The notes below the pieces were generated by a model. It was given only the letters and a program-made list of their open reading frames with translations, was not told the origin of the DNA and made no database searches. Below are positions 6,668 to 15,111 of a stretch of DNA of 34,199 nt, in pieces. The position numbers and the translations under genes are program-made. Every line of letters starts with the position of its first letter. Positions within the stretch are counted from its first letter, which is position 1. Source of the DNA: Mesorhizobium sp. M7A.F.Ca.US.006.01.1.1. Lineage in GTDB: Bacteria; Pseudomonadota; Alphaproteobacteria; Rhizobiales; Rhizobiaceae. The stretch is taken from positions 1 to 34,199 of the forward strand of contig NZ_RZQL01000041.1 of assembly GCF_003997935.1 (NCBI RefSeq). Reading direction: 5' to 3'.

Positions 6668-8445
6668 GACATTGCCATCCGTCTGCGCTCAAAGATGGAG
6701 ACGACATTGTCGACGCTGGGCGGCGGGTCGCCGACGGCACCGGTTACCCGATCGAGGTCTCCGCGCTTGCGCAAGCGCGCCGCATCCAGAAGCATGCTGC
6801 CGGCCCAGCGATAGACATTGTTGTTGCGGATCGTCTCGCGCATGGGCCGCATGCGCTCGCGCTGTTCTTCGGGCGACATGGTCAGTGCCTGCAATAGCGC
6901 TCCGCTCATCATGGCGGCATCGTAAGGGTTGACGATCAGCGCCTCCAGCAATTCGCGCGAGGCGCCGGCGAATGTGCTGAGCATCAAAACGCCCTGCTCG
7001 TCGTCGCGCGCGGCGACGAATTCCTTTGCGACGAGGTTCATGCCGTCATGCAGGCTGGTGACCATGCATATGTCGGCGGCCCGATAGATCTCGTAGACCT
7101 GTTCTTGCGAGTGATGTTCAGCCACCATGATCACCGGCCTGTAGCCCTCGCTGCCATAGCGCCGGTTGAGCTCCTCAGCATAACGGTGGCACTCGTCATG
7201 GAGCAGCTTGTAGGCCGGCAGCGTGCCGCGGCTGGGTGCCGCGACCTGCAGGAAGACCAGTTTTCCTATCCACTCAGGCTCTCGCTTGAACAATTCGTTC
7301 AAAGCGTGAAACCGATCAAGAATGCCCTTGGTATAATCGAGGCGCTCGACCCCGACGGCCAGCTTCACATCCGCTTTAAGGCCGAACCTCTCGCGCATGC
7401 GAGCGCGGCAATCGTCGACAGCGGGAAGTTTCGCCAGCAGGTCCGCCGGCCATTCTATCGAGATCGGGTAGGCGTGCACCAATGTGGTCCGTCCGCCGTA
7501 GGAGATGGCCGCATCGGCCCGCTCGATGCGGCTTTCCAGGAAGCGATCGACGCTTTCGGTGAAATTGTTGGCGTGGAACTGGGTGTGGAAGCCGATGATC
7601 GAGCTGCCGAGCAACCCTTCGAGGATGCGTTCACGCCATGGGCAGATGCTGTACACTTCCGAATTTGGCCACGGGATGTGCCAGAAAGTGATGACGATCG
7701 CCTCCGGCAAGCGCTCGCGGATCATGCGCGGCAGCAGCGCGAAATGGTAGTCCTGGACCAGCACGATCGGCCGCTCGTTGCGCGCTTCGGCAACCACCGT
7801 ATCGGCAAACTTCCGATTGACGGCTTCATAGGCAGCCCAGTCGGAGGCGCGAAAAATCGGCCGGGTGAAGGCGATATGGCAAAGCGGCCAAAGGCCCTCA
7901 TTGGCGAAACCGAGATAATAACCCTGATGCTCTTCCTCCGTCAGCCAGACCCGGCGCAACGTGTAGGAGGGGTTGCCAGGCGGCACCTGCACACGATCGT
8001 GGTCGTCGACGGTCAGGCGGTCCGCCGTTCCGCCGCCATAGGCGATCCAGGTGCCTGCGCAGGCGCGGGTAATGGGCTCGAGCGCCGACACCAGCCCGCT
8101 GGCCGGGACGAGCAACTCGACGCCATCGCCCTTCACATTGTGGATGTACGGTTCGCGATTGGACACCACGATGACCTGCGCATCGGGCAAATCGTCGGCC
8201 AGGATCTTGCGCAATGTTTCGGGCGACCACGTCACCAGCGCGGCATCGGCCGATTGGCCATTCTTTTCAAACTCCCGTATCACCTTGCGCGCGGCCTCCG
8301 CGGCCACATCTTCCCCTGCCGTATGTGCGACCACAGCAGGATGGCGGCGACGGTGCCGCGATATGGAGAGGAATACGGCAAGAGCGGAAAAACCGAGGCT
8401 CGCGAAGATCAGAACCCAGAGCAGGTCCGCACCGTAGTTTGTCAT
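6664..8445 (-). CDS. otsA: Trehalose-6-phosphate synthase with N-terminal membrane anchor
   Basis: This 593-aa GT20 glycosyltransferase transfers glucose from a nucleotide sugar to glucose-6-phosphate. The catalytic part begins near residue 90 ([10 protein letters not shown]) and shows family marks [33 protein letters not shown] and [15 protein letters not shown]. It is about 100 aa longer than E. coli OtsA: residues 9-29 form a hydrophobic helix ([19 protein letters not shown]) followed by Arg/His-rich sequence and a linker, so the enzyme is probably tethered to the inner membrane, catalytic part in the cytosol. A GGGGTGAG ribosome site precedes the ATG. An EcfG-type promoter lies about 100 bases upstream. 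The extension and divergence leave some doubt about exact sugar substrates. Confidence 0.88.
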   Translation of the reverse strand: MTNYGADLLWVLIFASLGFSALAVFLSISRHRRRHPAVVAHTAGEDVAAEAARKVIREFEKNGQSADAALVTWSPETLRKILADDLPDAQVIVVSNREPYIHNVKGDGVELLVPASGLVSALEPITRACAGTWIAYGGGTADRLTVDDHDRVQVPPGNPSYTLRRVWLTEEEHQGYYLGFANEGLWPLCHIAFTRPIFRASDWAAYEAVNRKFADTVVAEARNERPIVLVQDYHFALLPRMIRERLPEAIVITFWHIPWPNSEVYSICPWRERILEGLLGSSIIGFHTQFHANNFTESVDRFLESRIERADAAISYGGRTTLVHAYPISIEWPADLLAKLPAVDDCRARMRERFGLKADVKLAVGVERLDYTKGILDRFHALNELFKREPEWIGKLVFLQVAAPSRGTLPAYKLLHDECHRYAEELNRRYGSEGYRPVIMVAEHHSQEQVYEIYRAADICMVTSLHDGMNLVAKEFVAARDDEQGVLMLSTFAGASRELLEALIVNPYDAAMMSGALLQALTMSPEEQRERMRPMRETIRNNNVYRWAGSMLLDAARLRKRGDLDRVTGAVGDPPPSVDNVVSIFERRRMAMS

Positions 8446-8511
8446 TGAACGTCAACTCACCCCGGCCGTCAGCGACCGTTTGTTCGTGTTTCCCATTTGA
8501 AACGGTCCGCC

Positions 8512-8523
8512 GACCACGTGGTC
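8512..8523. promoter_or_regulatory. Perfect 12-bp palindrome GACCACGTGGTC in the otsA leader
   Basis: The 12-mer is fully self-complementary and is enclosed by a wider inverted pair GGTCCG (8504-8509) / CGGACC (8530-8535). It lies between the predicted EcfG start site and the otsA start codon, so it could be an operator or an RNA hairpin in the leader. Confidence 0.45.
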
Positions 8524-8546
8524 AGCGTTCGGACCTGTATTTTTGC

Positions 8547-8571
8547 AACGCACAAAGCTCGGATCGGTTCC
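8547..8571 (-). promoter_or_regulatory. EcfG (general stress response) promoter for otsAB
   Basis: On the minus strand the sequence is GGAAC, 17 bases, GTT (equally GGAAC-N16-CGTT). This matches the alphaproteobacterial EcfG/RpoE2 promoter consensus. It sits in the 142-base gap after the debranching-enzyme gene, and gives a leader of roughly 95 bases before otsA. Confidence 0.65.
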
Positions 8572-8587
8572 GCCAATTTTGTCCGAA

Positions 8588-10756
8588 TCATGTCCTTACG
8601 ATGAGCGGCACCAGCCCTTCATGGCGGTCGGCAAGGAAAGCGACGACCCGGTCGCCGACGCGCTGGAAGGTGAGATCGACCACTCTTTCGCCGACGCCCA
8701 GGTGACGAAGCGTGAGCGTGTCGATGCCGATCGGCAGCCTCGGGCGGGTGACGCGGATTTCGCCATCCCAGCCGTCGATCTCCAGGCCAAGGCAGGCCTG
8801 CATCAGCATGAAGGCGGATCCCGCCGACCACGCCTGCGGCAGGCAGGCGACAGGATAGGCGATGGGTGCTTCGCCCGGCGCACGTGTAAAACCGCAGAAC
8901 AGTTCGGGCAGCCGCATGTTGAAATGGACCGCGGATTCGAATGTGCCGCTCATCAGGCGCACCACGCTTTCACGCTCGCCATAATGCGCCAGGCCGGCAC
9001 CGCACATGGCGGTGTCGTGCGGCCAGATCGAGCCATTGTGGTACGACATCGGGTTGAAGAACACGGCATCGTCGGCAAGCGTCCTCAGCCCCCAGCCGGA
9101 ATGGAAGGAGGCGGAAAGTAGCTGGTCGGCCACCATCTGGGCCCGCGCTGGCTCAGGCAATCCCACAAAAAGCAGATGCCCGGCATTCGAGGTCCGCACC
9201 TTGCAAGGTTCGCCGGCACCGTCGATCGCCAGCGCATAGAAGCCAAGATCGTCAAGCCAGAAATCGCGTTCCACCGCCACCCGCATCGCCTCGGCGCGGT
9301 CCTCCCAGTGATCGGCTTTGTCGTCCTCGCCACGGCGGCGGGCAAGCTTGGCCAGCCCGCGGAAGGCGGCAAAGACGTAGCCCTGCACTTCGACCAGGGC
9401 GATCGGGCCCTTGGGAATGCGGCCGTCGGCATGGAAGACCGAATCGAAACTATCCTTCCATCCCTGGTTGGCAAGGCCGGACTCGGCCGCTCGCTGGTAG
9501 GTTACGAAGCCGGTTTCCCGGCCCGCCTCCTCCGTCCATTCGGCCGCAGCGCACAGCGACGGCCACAGGCCGTCGATGAACGCCATGTCACCGGTACGAT
9601 CGGCGTAGGCACAAGCAAGATAGATGTAGAGCGGTGTCGTATCGACGCCACCGTAGTAGCGGCCGAAGGGAAGCTCCCGCAGCGCCACCATTTCGCCCTT
9701 GCGGGTCTCGTGCATGATCTTGCCCGGCTGGGAATCGCTGAACGGCGATGTCTCGGTCGCCTGATGCTGGGCCAGAAAGGCCAACACGCCCCGCGCCAGG
9801 CCCGGGTTGAGCCACAGCATCTGCAGCGCCGAGATGACGCCGTCGCGGCCGAACGCCGTCGAGAACCAGGGAATGCCGGCATAGGGATAGGGGCCGGTCG
9901 CCAGTTCGGTGGTCAGCAGCGCGACATCGGCGCGGGCGCGCTCGACCCAGTCGTTGAAGACACGGCCTGAGCTGCGCACCGTCGCGCCATGGCGACGTTT
10001 GGCCCGCATGCCAAAGCGGGCGCGGGCGGCAGCGGCGCGGAACCGGTCGCGGTCGGGCTTGTCGGCCACCTCGGGACCGACCTCGACATAGAGCACCTTC
10101 CTGCTGCGCTTGGTCACGGCGATCAGGAAATCGGCACGGTTGGCACTCAGTTGGTCCGGCGCCTGCGAGAACGATATGGCCGAGAGGCGGGCAAGGCCAT
10201 CGAGCCCATCATAGCGCAGCAGGACCGACGTCGCGTCTGTTTCGGCGGCATGGGCCAGCCCGCGCTTCAGCCGTGTCGAGCCACGCACTTCGAACATATC
10301 GCGGAAATCGGCGGAATAGTGCAGGGAAACGCTGATCGTCGAATGTTCCCGGCTGTAATTGGAAAGGGTGATGCGTTCGAACAGCCTGTCCTGCCAGAGC
10401 AGCCTGACGCGTTCGATGTGGATAGCTCCCTGCGGGATGTCGCGTCCACCGGCGCTCTGTATCGGCAGATTGGTCAAATTGGTGGTGAACAGGACATTGT
10501 CCTGGCTGAGCGAGGCGCCGAGCAGCGATGTCTGCCTACCGCCGACGGTCAGCCGGAATTCGGAAAGAACCCGCGTGTCGTCACGAAAAAAACCGTCGCC
10601 GGCTCCACGTATGTCGCCATAGGCGTCGGCAACCGCGAAGCAATCGCCCTGCTTGAGCGCAAACAACCGATGCGGCTCGCGAGGGGCGGTGGCGTCGAGC
10701 GATGCAAGCGCAACCGCGGGATCAAGCTGGCGCTCATCGAGTTGGGCCATCGTCAA
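8588..10756 (-). CDS. Amylo-alpha-1,6-glucosidase (glycogen-debranching-type enzyme)
   Basis: This 722-aa protein matches the bacterial single-function debranching-type architecture: an N-terminal beta-rich domain (GDE_N type; FALKQGDCFAVADAYGDIRG, GFFRDDTRVLSEF, about 30-240) followed by an (alpha/alpha)6 glucosidase domain with IPWFSTAFGRDGVISALQ (about 295-312), ETRKGEMVALRELPFGRYYGGVDTTPL, and NGSIWPHDTAMCGAGLAHYG. It would hydrolyse alpha-1,6 (or short alpha-) glucosidic bonds in the cytosol. No signal peptide is seen. The start may be ATG 10756 or ATG 10750. It sits between a GT4 glycosyltransferase and otsAB, an arrangement common in alphaproteobacteria and probably tied to stress sugar metabolism; no glycogen synthase or branching enzyme is in the window. 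Confidence 0.9.
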   Translation of the reverse strand: MTMAQLDERQLDPAVALASLDATAPREPHRLFALKQGDCFAVADAYGDIRGAGDGFFRDDTRVLSEFRLTVGGRQTSLLGASLSQDNVLFTTNLTNLPIQSAGGRDIPQGAIHIERVRLLWQDRLFERITLSNYSREHSTISVSLHYSADFRDMFEVRGSTRLKRGLAHAAETDATSVLLRYDGLDGLARLSAISFSQAPDQLSANRADFLIAVTKRSRKVLYVEVGPEVADKPDRDRFRAAAARARFGMRAKRRHGATVRSSGRVFNDWVERARADVALLTTELATGPYPYAGIPWFSTAFGRDGVISALQMLWLNPGLARGVLAFLAQHQATETSPFSDSQPGKIMHETRKGEMVALRELPFGRYYGGVDTTPLYIYLACAYADRTGDMAFIDGLWPSLCAAAEWTEEAGRETGFVTYQRAAESGLANQGWKDSFDSVFHADGRIPKGPIALVEVQGYVFAAFRGLAKLARRRGEDDKADHWEDRAEAMRVAVERDFWLDDLGFYALAIDGAGEPCKVRTSNAGHLLFVGLPEPARAQMVADQLLSASFHSGWGLRTLADDAVFFNPMSYHNGSIWPHDTAMCGAGLAHYGERESVVRLMSGTFESAVHFNMRLPELFCGFTRAPGEAPIAYPVACLPQAWSAGSAFMLMQACLGLEIDGWDGEIRVTRPRLPIGIDTLTLRHLGVGERVVDLTFQRVGDRVVAFLADRHEGLVPLIVRT

Positions 10757-10799
10757 AGATCCCTGTTGTTTCGTTGCCGTGGCCGGAGCACGTCGCTGC

Positions 10800-11861
10800 T
10801 CAAGACGCCTTCGCCGCGCTGGGGATGCCGATCAGGCCAGCATAGGCGGCCAGGTAGTCGCCGGCCATTCTCCTGGCGGAGAACCGCTTTTCGAAAACAG
10901 CCCTCACCTTTCGCCTGTCGAGCTGCAGAAAATCAGGCATCGCAGCGACCGCGCCATCTATTGTGTCAGCGATAAAACCGGTCACGCCTTGATCGATGAT
11001 CTCGGGCAGCGCACCGCAATTCCAGGCGATCACCGGGGTGCCGCAGGCCATGGCCTCGATGGCGACAAGCCCGAACGGCTCCGGCCAGTCGATCGGAAAC
11101 AGCAGGCCGGCCGCCTTGCCGAGAAATTCCGCCTTCTGGTCCTCCTCGATCTCGCCGACATAGACGATGCGATCGCCATCGATCAAAGGCTCGACCACCT
11201 CACGGAAATAGGCGCGGTCGTCGTCACCGATCTTTGCCGCGAGCTTCAGCCTGAGCCCCGACCGCAAGGCGATCTCGATGGCGCGATCCGGGCGCTTGTC
11301 GCGTGAAAACCGGCCGAGAAAGGCAAGGTAGGGTTCTTCCGGTGTCGCCCCGAAAGTCGGCTCGTATATACCGGTCGGCAGTCCGTGGTGGATCGTCGCC
11401 AGCCAGTTGGCCTTGGCAAGGCCCGCCTTCTGGCTGTGCGAAATGGAAATCATGGGAAAGCGCGGGAAACGCTCATAGGCAGGCGCCAGGTCGACATAAT
11501 CCAGCCTGCCATGCGGCGTCGTCACCGTCCGCTCCGCAATATCCTCGAAGAAGGAAAAGTGCAGGAAGTGGCTGAGGTGGAAGTGGATGATGTCGAACTC
11601 CGACGCCCGTTCCCTCACCTGGGCAAGCATCGAAAGATGTGCCGCGACTTCGGATTTGAGCGGACGTGGATCAAGGCGCAGCGCACGTTCCCGGCTGGGT
11701 ACCAGCGTCGCGGAAGTCCGGCTGTCGCCACTGGCGAACAGCGTCACCTCATGGCCCAGATCGACCAGCGCTTCGGTTAGATAGGAGACGATGCGCTCGG
11801 TTCCGCCATAGAGCCTTGGCGGCACCGATTCATAAAGCGGCGCGACATGGGCGATTTTCAT
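10800..11861 (-). CDS. GT4-family glycosyltransferase
   Basis: This 353-aa GT-B glycosyltransferase has the N-terminal acceptor domain start MKIAHVAPLYESVPPRLYGGTERIV and the C-terminal nucleotide-sugar domain with FLGRFSRDKRPDRAIEIA, and the E-x7-E motif in EPFGLVAIEAMACGTPVIA. That motif defines family 4. Length is normal and no membrane segment is seen. An aggatg ribosome site precedes the ATG at 11861. It is first of a same-strand run GT4 - debranching enzyme - otsA - otsB with a 43-base gap to the next gene. The acceptor is unknown; the context suggests glucan or trehalose-related metabolism. Confidence 0.88.
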   Translation of the reverse strand: MKIAHVAPLYESVPPRLYGGTERIVSYLTEALVDLGHEVTLFASGDSRTSATLVPSRERALRLDPRPLKSEVAAHLSMLAQVRERASEFDIIHFHLSHFLHFSFFEDIAERTVTTPHGRLDYVDLAPAYERFPRFPMISISHSQKAGLAKANWLATIHHGLPTGIYEPTFGATPEEPYLAFLGRFSRDKRPDRAIEIALRSGLRLKLAAKIGDDDRAYFREVVEPLIDGDRIVYVGEIEEDQKAEFLGKAAGLLFPIDWPEPFGLVAIEAMACGTPVIAWNCGALPEIIDQGVTGFIADTIDGAVAAMPDFLQLDRRKVRAVFEKRFSARRMAGDYLAAYAGLIGIPSAAKAS

Positions 11862-11903
11862 ATTTCATCCTGGATGCTGGGCATGCAGGTGTGAAATGCG
11901 TCA

Positions 11904-11939
11904 ACGGCTCGATTGGTTCCGATTTTATGATCGAGCCGT
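11904..11939. terminator. 10-bp stem hairpin between DoxX and the GT4 gene
   Basis: ACGGCTCGAT (11904-11913) and ATCGAGCCGT (11930-11939) are perfect reverse complements with a 16-base loop. It lies 36 bases past the stop of the minus-strand DoxX gene and 43 bases upstream of the GT4 start. No U-run follows, so it may be a factor-assisted terminator for the Rrf2-CMD-DoxX operon or an operator for the GT4 operon. Confidence 0.45.
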
Positions 11940-11974
11940 CGGCACCAGAAGCCGCAGTCGGCATAGAACTGGCG

Positions 11975-12352
11975 TCAAACGGATTGCGCGATCAGGGTCA
12001 GAAAGCCACCGCTCAGGGCGACATTGCCGACGAAGCCGTTGATGCGGGACGCACGGTCCGGGCCCTGATGGTCCCAGAAATTGTGAAACATCGGCGTGGC
12101 GACGATGAGGAACACCAGCAGCACCGCCGCCGCAATCGCCGTCCAGAGTCCTGCAATGACCAGCACACCGGCGGCGACCTGAAGCACGATACCAGCCCAC
12201 AGTGCCAACCGCGCCTGCGGCACACCGCGCGCGGCCATCAGCTGGGTCAGGAAGGACGCGTTCTGGATGTTGCGAAGGCCGGCAAAGACGAAGGCGCCGC
12301 CGAGCAACAGGCGAGCGAGAAACAACAAGGTCGAAGGCAAATCGGCAGGCAT
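11975..12352 (-). CDS. DoxX-family membrane protein (first copy)
   Basis: This 125-aa integral membrane protein has four hydrophobic segments: LLFLARLLLGGAFVFAGL, LALWAGIVLQVAAGVLVIAGL, AIAAAVLLVFLIVATPMF and INGFVGNVALSGGFLTLIAQ. The pattern (RLLLGGAFVFAGLRNI early, then MFHNFW) is that of DoxX-like proteins, inner-membrane proteins of poorly defined, often redox-related role. ATG at 12352 is chosen over an in-frame GTG at 12361 because agggg lies 8 bases before it. It is last in an apparent operon with a CMD protein and an Rrf2 regulator. Confidence 0.85.
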   Translation of the reverse strand: MPADLPSTLLFLARLLLGGAFVFAGLRNIQNASFLTQLMAARGVPQARLALWAGIVLQVAAGVLVIAGLWTAIAAAVLLVFLIVATPMFHNFWDHQGPDRASRINGFVGNVALSGGFLTLIAQSV

Positions 12353-12383
12353 CAAACTCACCCCTTTTAAGGTTTAAAGGCAG

Positions 12384-12411
12384 TGGGAGCGCGCTCTCGG
12401 CGGCGCTCCCA
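12384..12411. other. Intercistronic hairpin between CMD and DoxX genes
   Basis: TGGGAGCGC (12384-12392) and GCGCTCCCA (12403-12411) form a perfect 9-bp stem with a 10-base loop in the 73-base gap. It could be a processing or attenuation element in the operon transcript. No U-run is present on the minus strand. Confidence 0.5.
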
Positions 12412-12425
12412 ACATAACTGGACAA

Positions 12426-12884
12426 TCAGGCGGCCTTGGCCGCCGGCATCGGGTGAATCGCCTGGAACGGGATGCACAGCCGGTTCCAGGTGTTGATCAT
12501 GCCGAGCGCAACGGACAGCTTGACCAGTTCCTCTTCTGAGAAATGCTCCAGCGTACGTGCATAAAGTTCGTCCGGCACGCCATTGTTGGCGATCAGGGTG
12601 ACGGCTTCCGTCCAGGCCAAAGCCGCGCGTTCACGCTCCGAGAACAGCGGCGATTCCTTCCAGGCTGAAACCAGATAGAGCCGCTGCTCGGTCTCGCCGT
12701 CGCGCCTCGCCTCGCGGCTGTGCATTTCGACGCAATAGGAGCAGCCATTGATCTGCGATGCCCTGAGCTTGATCAGGTGCAGCAGGCTCACCTCGAGCCC
12801 GCATTCGTCCACCGCCTTGTTGAGCGCCGACACAGCCTTCATGATCTCCGGCGCCTTGGCGAAAAATTGCAGCCTCTGTTTCAT
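12426..12884 (-). CDS. Carboxymuconolactone decarboxylase-family (AhpD-like) protein
   Basis: This 152-aa all-helical protein belongs to the CMD/AhpD-like alkylhydroperoxidase superfamily. The redox motif is INGCSYCVEMHSREA with Cys48, Cys51 and His55, the CxxCxxxH pattern of the peroxidase-type branch rather than the true decarboxylase. LIKLRASQ before it and ERERAALAWTEAVTLI after it fit the family. The role is probably thiol-dependent reduction of peroxides or reactive carbonyls in the cytosol. It lies between an Rrf2 regulator and DoxX on the same strand, a frequent pairing that suggests a redox-responsive operon. An aggacaag ribosome site precedes the ATG. Confidence 0.88.
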   Translation of the reverse strand: MKQRLQFFAKAPEIMKAVSALNKAVDECGLEVSLLHLIKLRASQINGCSYCVEMHSREARRDGETEQRLYLVSAWKESPLFSERERAALAWTEAVTLIANNGVPDELYARTLEHFSEEELVKLSVALGMINTWNRLCIPFQAIHPMPAAKAA

Positions 12885-12926
12885 CTTCTTGTCCTTTCAA
12901 ATCTGCTTGGGTTTGGGTCTGCGGGG

Positions 12927-13430
12927 TTAACTGGATTTCTGCGGCCGCTGGTGGCGCTCTACGAAGGCGCAGCTCGCAGCAAGCGACCTTGGATCGCCTT
13001 CCGCCGCATAGGTGGCCACGATATCGGACAATTTGGTCTCGGCGAGCGCGGCACGATAAGCGCGCTCGGCCTTCAGCATCGCGGCGTTGATGCCGCAGGG
13101 TTTGACATAGGCCGATGCATCGAGCTTTACCGGGCCGCGCTGGCGGATCTCGCCGCAGCGGAAGGCTGGCTCGCGACCCTCGACGGCCAGCACGATGTCG
13201 AGCAGCGTGATGCGCTCGGCCGGCCGCGCCAGCCGATAGCCACCGGCAGGCCCGGGCACCGATTCCAGGATGCGCGCTGCGCTCAGCATGTTGAGATGCT
13301 TCAGCAGATAGCTCGGCGACAGGCCAAAGGCCTCGGCCAGAGCAGCGCCAGGCATGGTGCTGTTCCCTTCCACACTCGCCAGCGTGGCAGCGCAATGGAT
13401 GGCTGCCTCAACGCCCTCGCCCAGCTTCAT
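12927..13430 (-). CDS. Rrf2-family transcriptional regulator
   Basis: This 167-aa regulator has the winged helix of the Rrf2 family: LAEAFGLSPSYLLKHLNMLSAARILESVPGPAGGYRLARP (about 31-70) and ITLLDIVLAVEG. Cysteines lie at 13, 92, 112 and 154. Two of them (92, 112) fall in the region where IscR/NsrR carry cluster ligands, but the spacing is not that of the three-cysteine cluster-binding members, so thiol-based sensing is at least as likely. It heads a minus-strand operon with the CMD and DoxX genes and has a perfect palindrome in its promoter, consistent with autoregulation. Confidence 0.88.
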   Translation of the reverse strand: MKLGEGVEAAIHCAATLASVEGNSTMPGAALAEAFGLSPSYLLKHLNMLSAARILESVPGPAGGYRLARPAERITLLDIVLAVEGREPAFRCGEIRQRGPVKLDASAYVKPCGINAAMLKAERAYRAALAETKLSDIVATYAAEGDPRSLAASCAFVERHQRPQKSS

Positions 13431-13466
13431 TGGATCGGCTCCTTTATCCTTGATATAACTTATCGT

Positions 13467-13481
13467 GGATAATTATTATCC
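13467..13481. promoter_or_regulatory. Palindromic operator GGATAAT-T-ATTATCC upstream of the Rrf2 gene
   Basis: A perfect 7-1-7 palindrome lies 37 bases upstream of the Rrf2 start, in an AT-rich island where the minus-strand promoter should be. A further TTATCC at 13444-13449 forms a second inverted pairing with its left half. AT-rich dyads of this kind are typical Rrf2 targets. Confidence 0.55.
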
Positions 13482-13530
13482 GCAATAGGAAAATGCGAAT
13501 TCCACATGTTGGCGATGGCTTCACAAGACG

Positions 13531-13749
13531 TGGGTTCCTCGCACCCCGCGAAGCGGGGGAGAGGTGGCCGGGCGAAGCCGGGACGGAGAGGGGGACGACC
13601 TTTGTGAAGACAAAACCGGTGAGGGAAGAAGGCGCGAGTAAGTTAAAGAGCGATCAGGAGCCTCGGCCAGCTCCCAATCGCCCCGAAGGCCCCTCTCCGT
13701 CCCGGCTTCGCCGGGCCACCTCTCCCCACTTCGTGGGGCGAGGAACCCA
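13531..13749. repeat. Long inverted repeat with covarying stem-loops
   Basis: The left arm is 13531-13594 and the right arm about 13690-13749, its diverged reverse complement; both start or end with tgggttcctcgc / gcgaggaaccca. Each arm has two nested hairpins. The outer one is CCCCGC-GAA-GCGGGG on the left but CCCCAC-GAA-GTGGGG in the same orientation on the right, a compensatory change that keeps pairing. The 95-base centre has no gene. It fills the gap between the Rrf2 promoter and the end of preA and resembles the repeat around the DUF559 gene in style. Confidence 0.8.
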
Positions 13750-13785
13750 AGATCTGCCAAGCAGCCGCACCGGGCTGGAGACCCC

Positions 13786-15099
13786 CTACTCCGCAGCCAC
13801 CTTGGCCATCGGGTTGTTCGGATGCGTCGTCCAGTTGGCATAGACGGGCGATACCGGCCTGCCGGTGCGCTGGTCCATCACGCCGGCTGCCAGCGGCTCC
13901 ATGGTGATGCAGTTCTCGACCGGGCAGACATTGACGCACAGATTGCAGCCGACGCATTCGGCCTCGATCACCTCGAAATGCCTGACGCCATCGACCATGC
14001 TTGTGATCGCCTGGTGCGAAGTGTCCTCGCAGGCGATGTGGCAGCGGCCGCATTTGATGCAGGCGTCCTGGTCGATGCGCGCCTTGGCGACGTAGTTCAG
14101 GTTGAGATACTGCCAATCGGTCACATTGGGCGTGGCGCGGCCGACGATGTCGTTGAGCGAGGCGTGCCCCTTCTCGTCCATCCAGTTTTCCAGGCCCGCG
14201 ATCATTTCCTGCACGATCTTGAAGCCATAGGTCATCGCCGCCGTGCACACCTGCACATTGCCGGCGCCGAGCGCCATGAATTCGGCCGCGTCGCGCCAGG
14301 TGGTGATGCCGCCGATGCCGGAGATCGGCAAGCCGCGGGTTTCGGGATCGCGCGCGATCTCGGCCACCATGTTCATGGCGATCGGCTTCACCGCCGGGCC
14401 GCAATAGCCGCCATGCGAGCCCTTGCCGTCGATGGTCGGCTGCGGCGCGAAGCTGTCGAGATCGACGCCGGTGATCGAATTGATGGTGTTGATCAGCGAC
14501 ACCGCGTCGGTGCCGCCGGCATGTGCCGCCCGCGCGGGCTTGCGCACATCGGTGATGTTGGGCGTCAGCTTGGTGATGACCGGCATGCGGGTGTTCTGCT
14601 TGCACCAGCGCACAACCATTTCGATATATTCCGGCACCTGGCCGACGGCCGCGCCCATGCCGCGTTCCGACATGCCGTGCGGACAGCCGAAATTGAGCTC
14701 GATGCCGTCGGCTTCCGTCTCCTCGACCACCGGCAGGATCGCCTTCCAGGCCTCCTCGACGCATGGCACCATCAGCGAGACGACGATGGCGCGGTCGGGC
14801 CAGTCCTTCTTGACCTGCTTGATCTCGCGCAGATTGACCTGCAGGTCGCGGTCGGTGATCAGCTCGATGTTGTTGAGACCCAGCAACCGCCGGTCGGCAC
14901 CCCAGATCGCGCCATAGCGCGGGCCGTTGACGTTGACCACCGGCGGGCCTTCCTCGCCCAGCGTCTTCCACACCACGCCGCCCCAGCCGGCCTTGAAGGC
15001 GCGGATGACGTTGTAGGCCTTGTCGGTCGGCGGCGCCGAGGCCAGCCAGAACGGATTGGGCGACTTGATGCCGACGAAATTGTTGCGGATGTCTGCCAT
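13786..15099 (-). CDS. preA: NAD-dependent dihydropyrimidine dehydrogenase, PreA subunit
   Basis: This 437-aa subunit reduces uracil/thymine to the 5,6-dihydro form in the cytosol with PreT. The FMN-binding dihydroorotate-dehydrogenase-like barrel covers about residues 1-310, with NFGCPHGMSERGMG (Cys139 aligns with catalytic Cys671 of mammalian DPD), KLTPNITD and ISGIGGITTW. A ferredoxin tail carries two 4Fe-4S motifs, CIKCGRCHIAC (about 347-357) and CVGCNLCVNVC (about 382-392). A C-terminal extension (QRTGRPVSPVYANWTTHPNNP) follows. It is the last gene of the operon preT - methyltransferase - preA; a 12-base gap separates it from the methyltransferase. Confidence 0.95.
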   Translation of the reverse strand: MADIRNNFVGIKSPNPFWLASAPPTDKAYNVIRAFKAGWGGVVWKTLGEEGPPVVNVNGPRYGAIWGADRRLLGLNNIELITDRDLQVNLREIKQVKKDWPDRAIVVSLMVPCVEEAWKAILPVVEETEADGIELNFGCPHGMSERGMGAAVGQVPEYIEMVVRWCKQNTRMPVITKLTPNITDVRKPARAAHAGGTDAVSLINTINSITGVDLDSFAPQPTIDGKGSHGGYCGPAVKPIAMNMVAEIARDPETRGLPISGIGGITTWRDAAEFMALGAGNVQVCTAAMTYGFKIVQEMIAGLENWMDEKGHASLNDIVGRATPNVTDWQYLNLNYVAKARIDQDACIKCGRCHIACEDTSHQAITSMVDGVRHFEVIEAECVGCNLCVNVCPVENCITMEPLAAGVMDQRTGRPVSPVYANWTTHPNNPMAKVAAE

Positions 15100-15111
15100 G
15101 ACAGGTCCCTT

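Noticed and set aside
11917..11940. GGAAC upstream of the GT4 gene as an EcfG promoter
   Set aside because: The GTT is only 10 bases away, far from the 16-18 required spacing; no match at the right distance.
13595..13689. Remnant of a DUF559 gene between the arms of the second inverted repeat
   Set aside because: Only 95 bases and no recognisable DUF559 segment in any frame.
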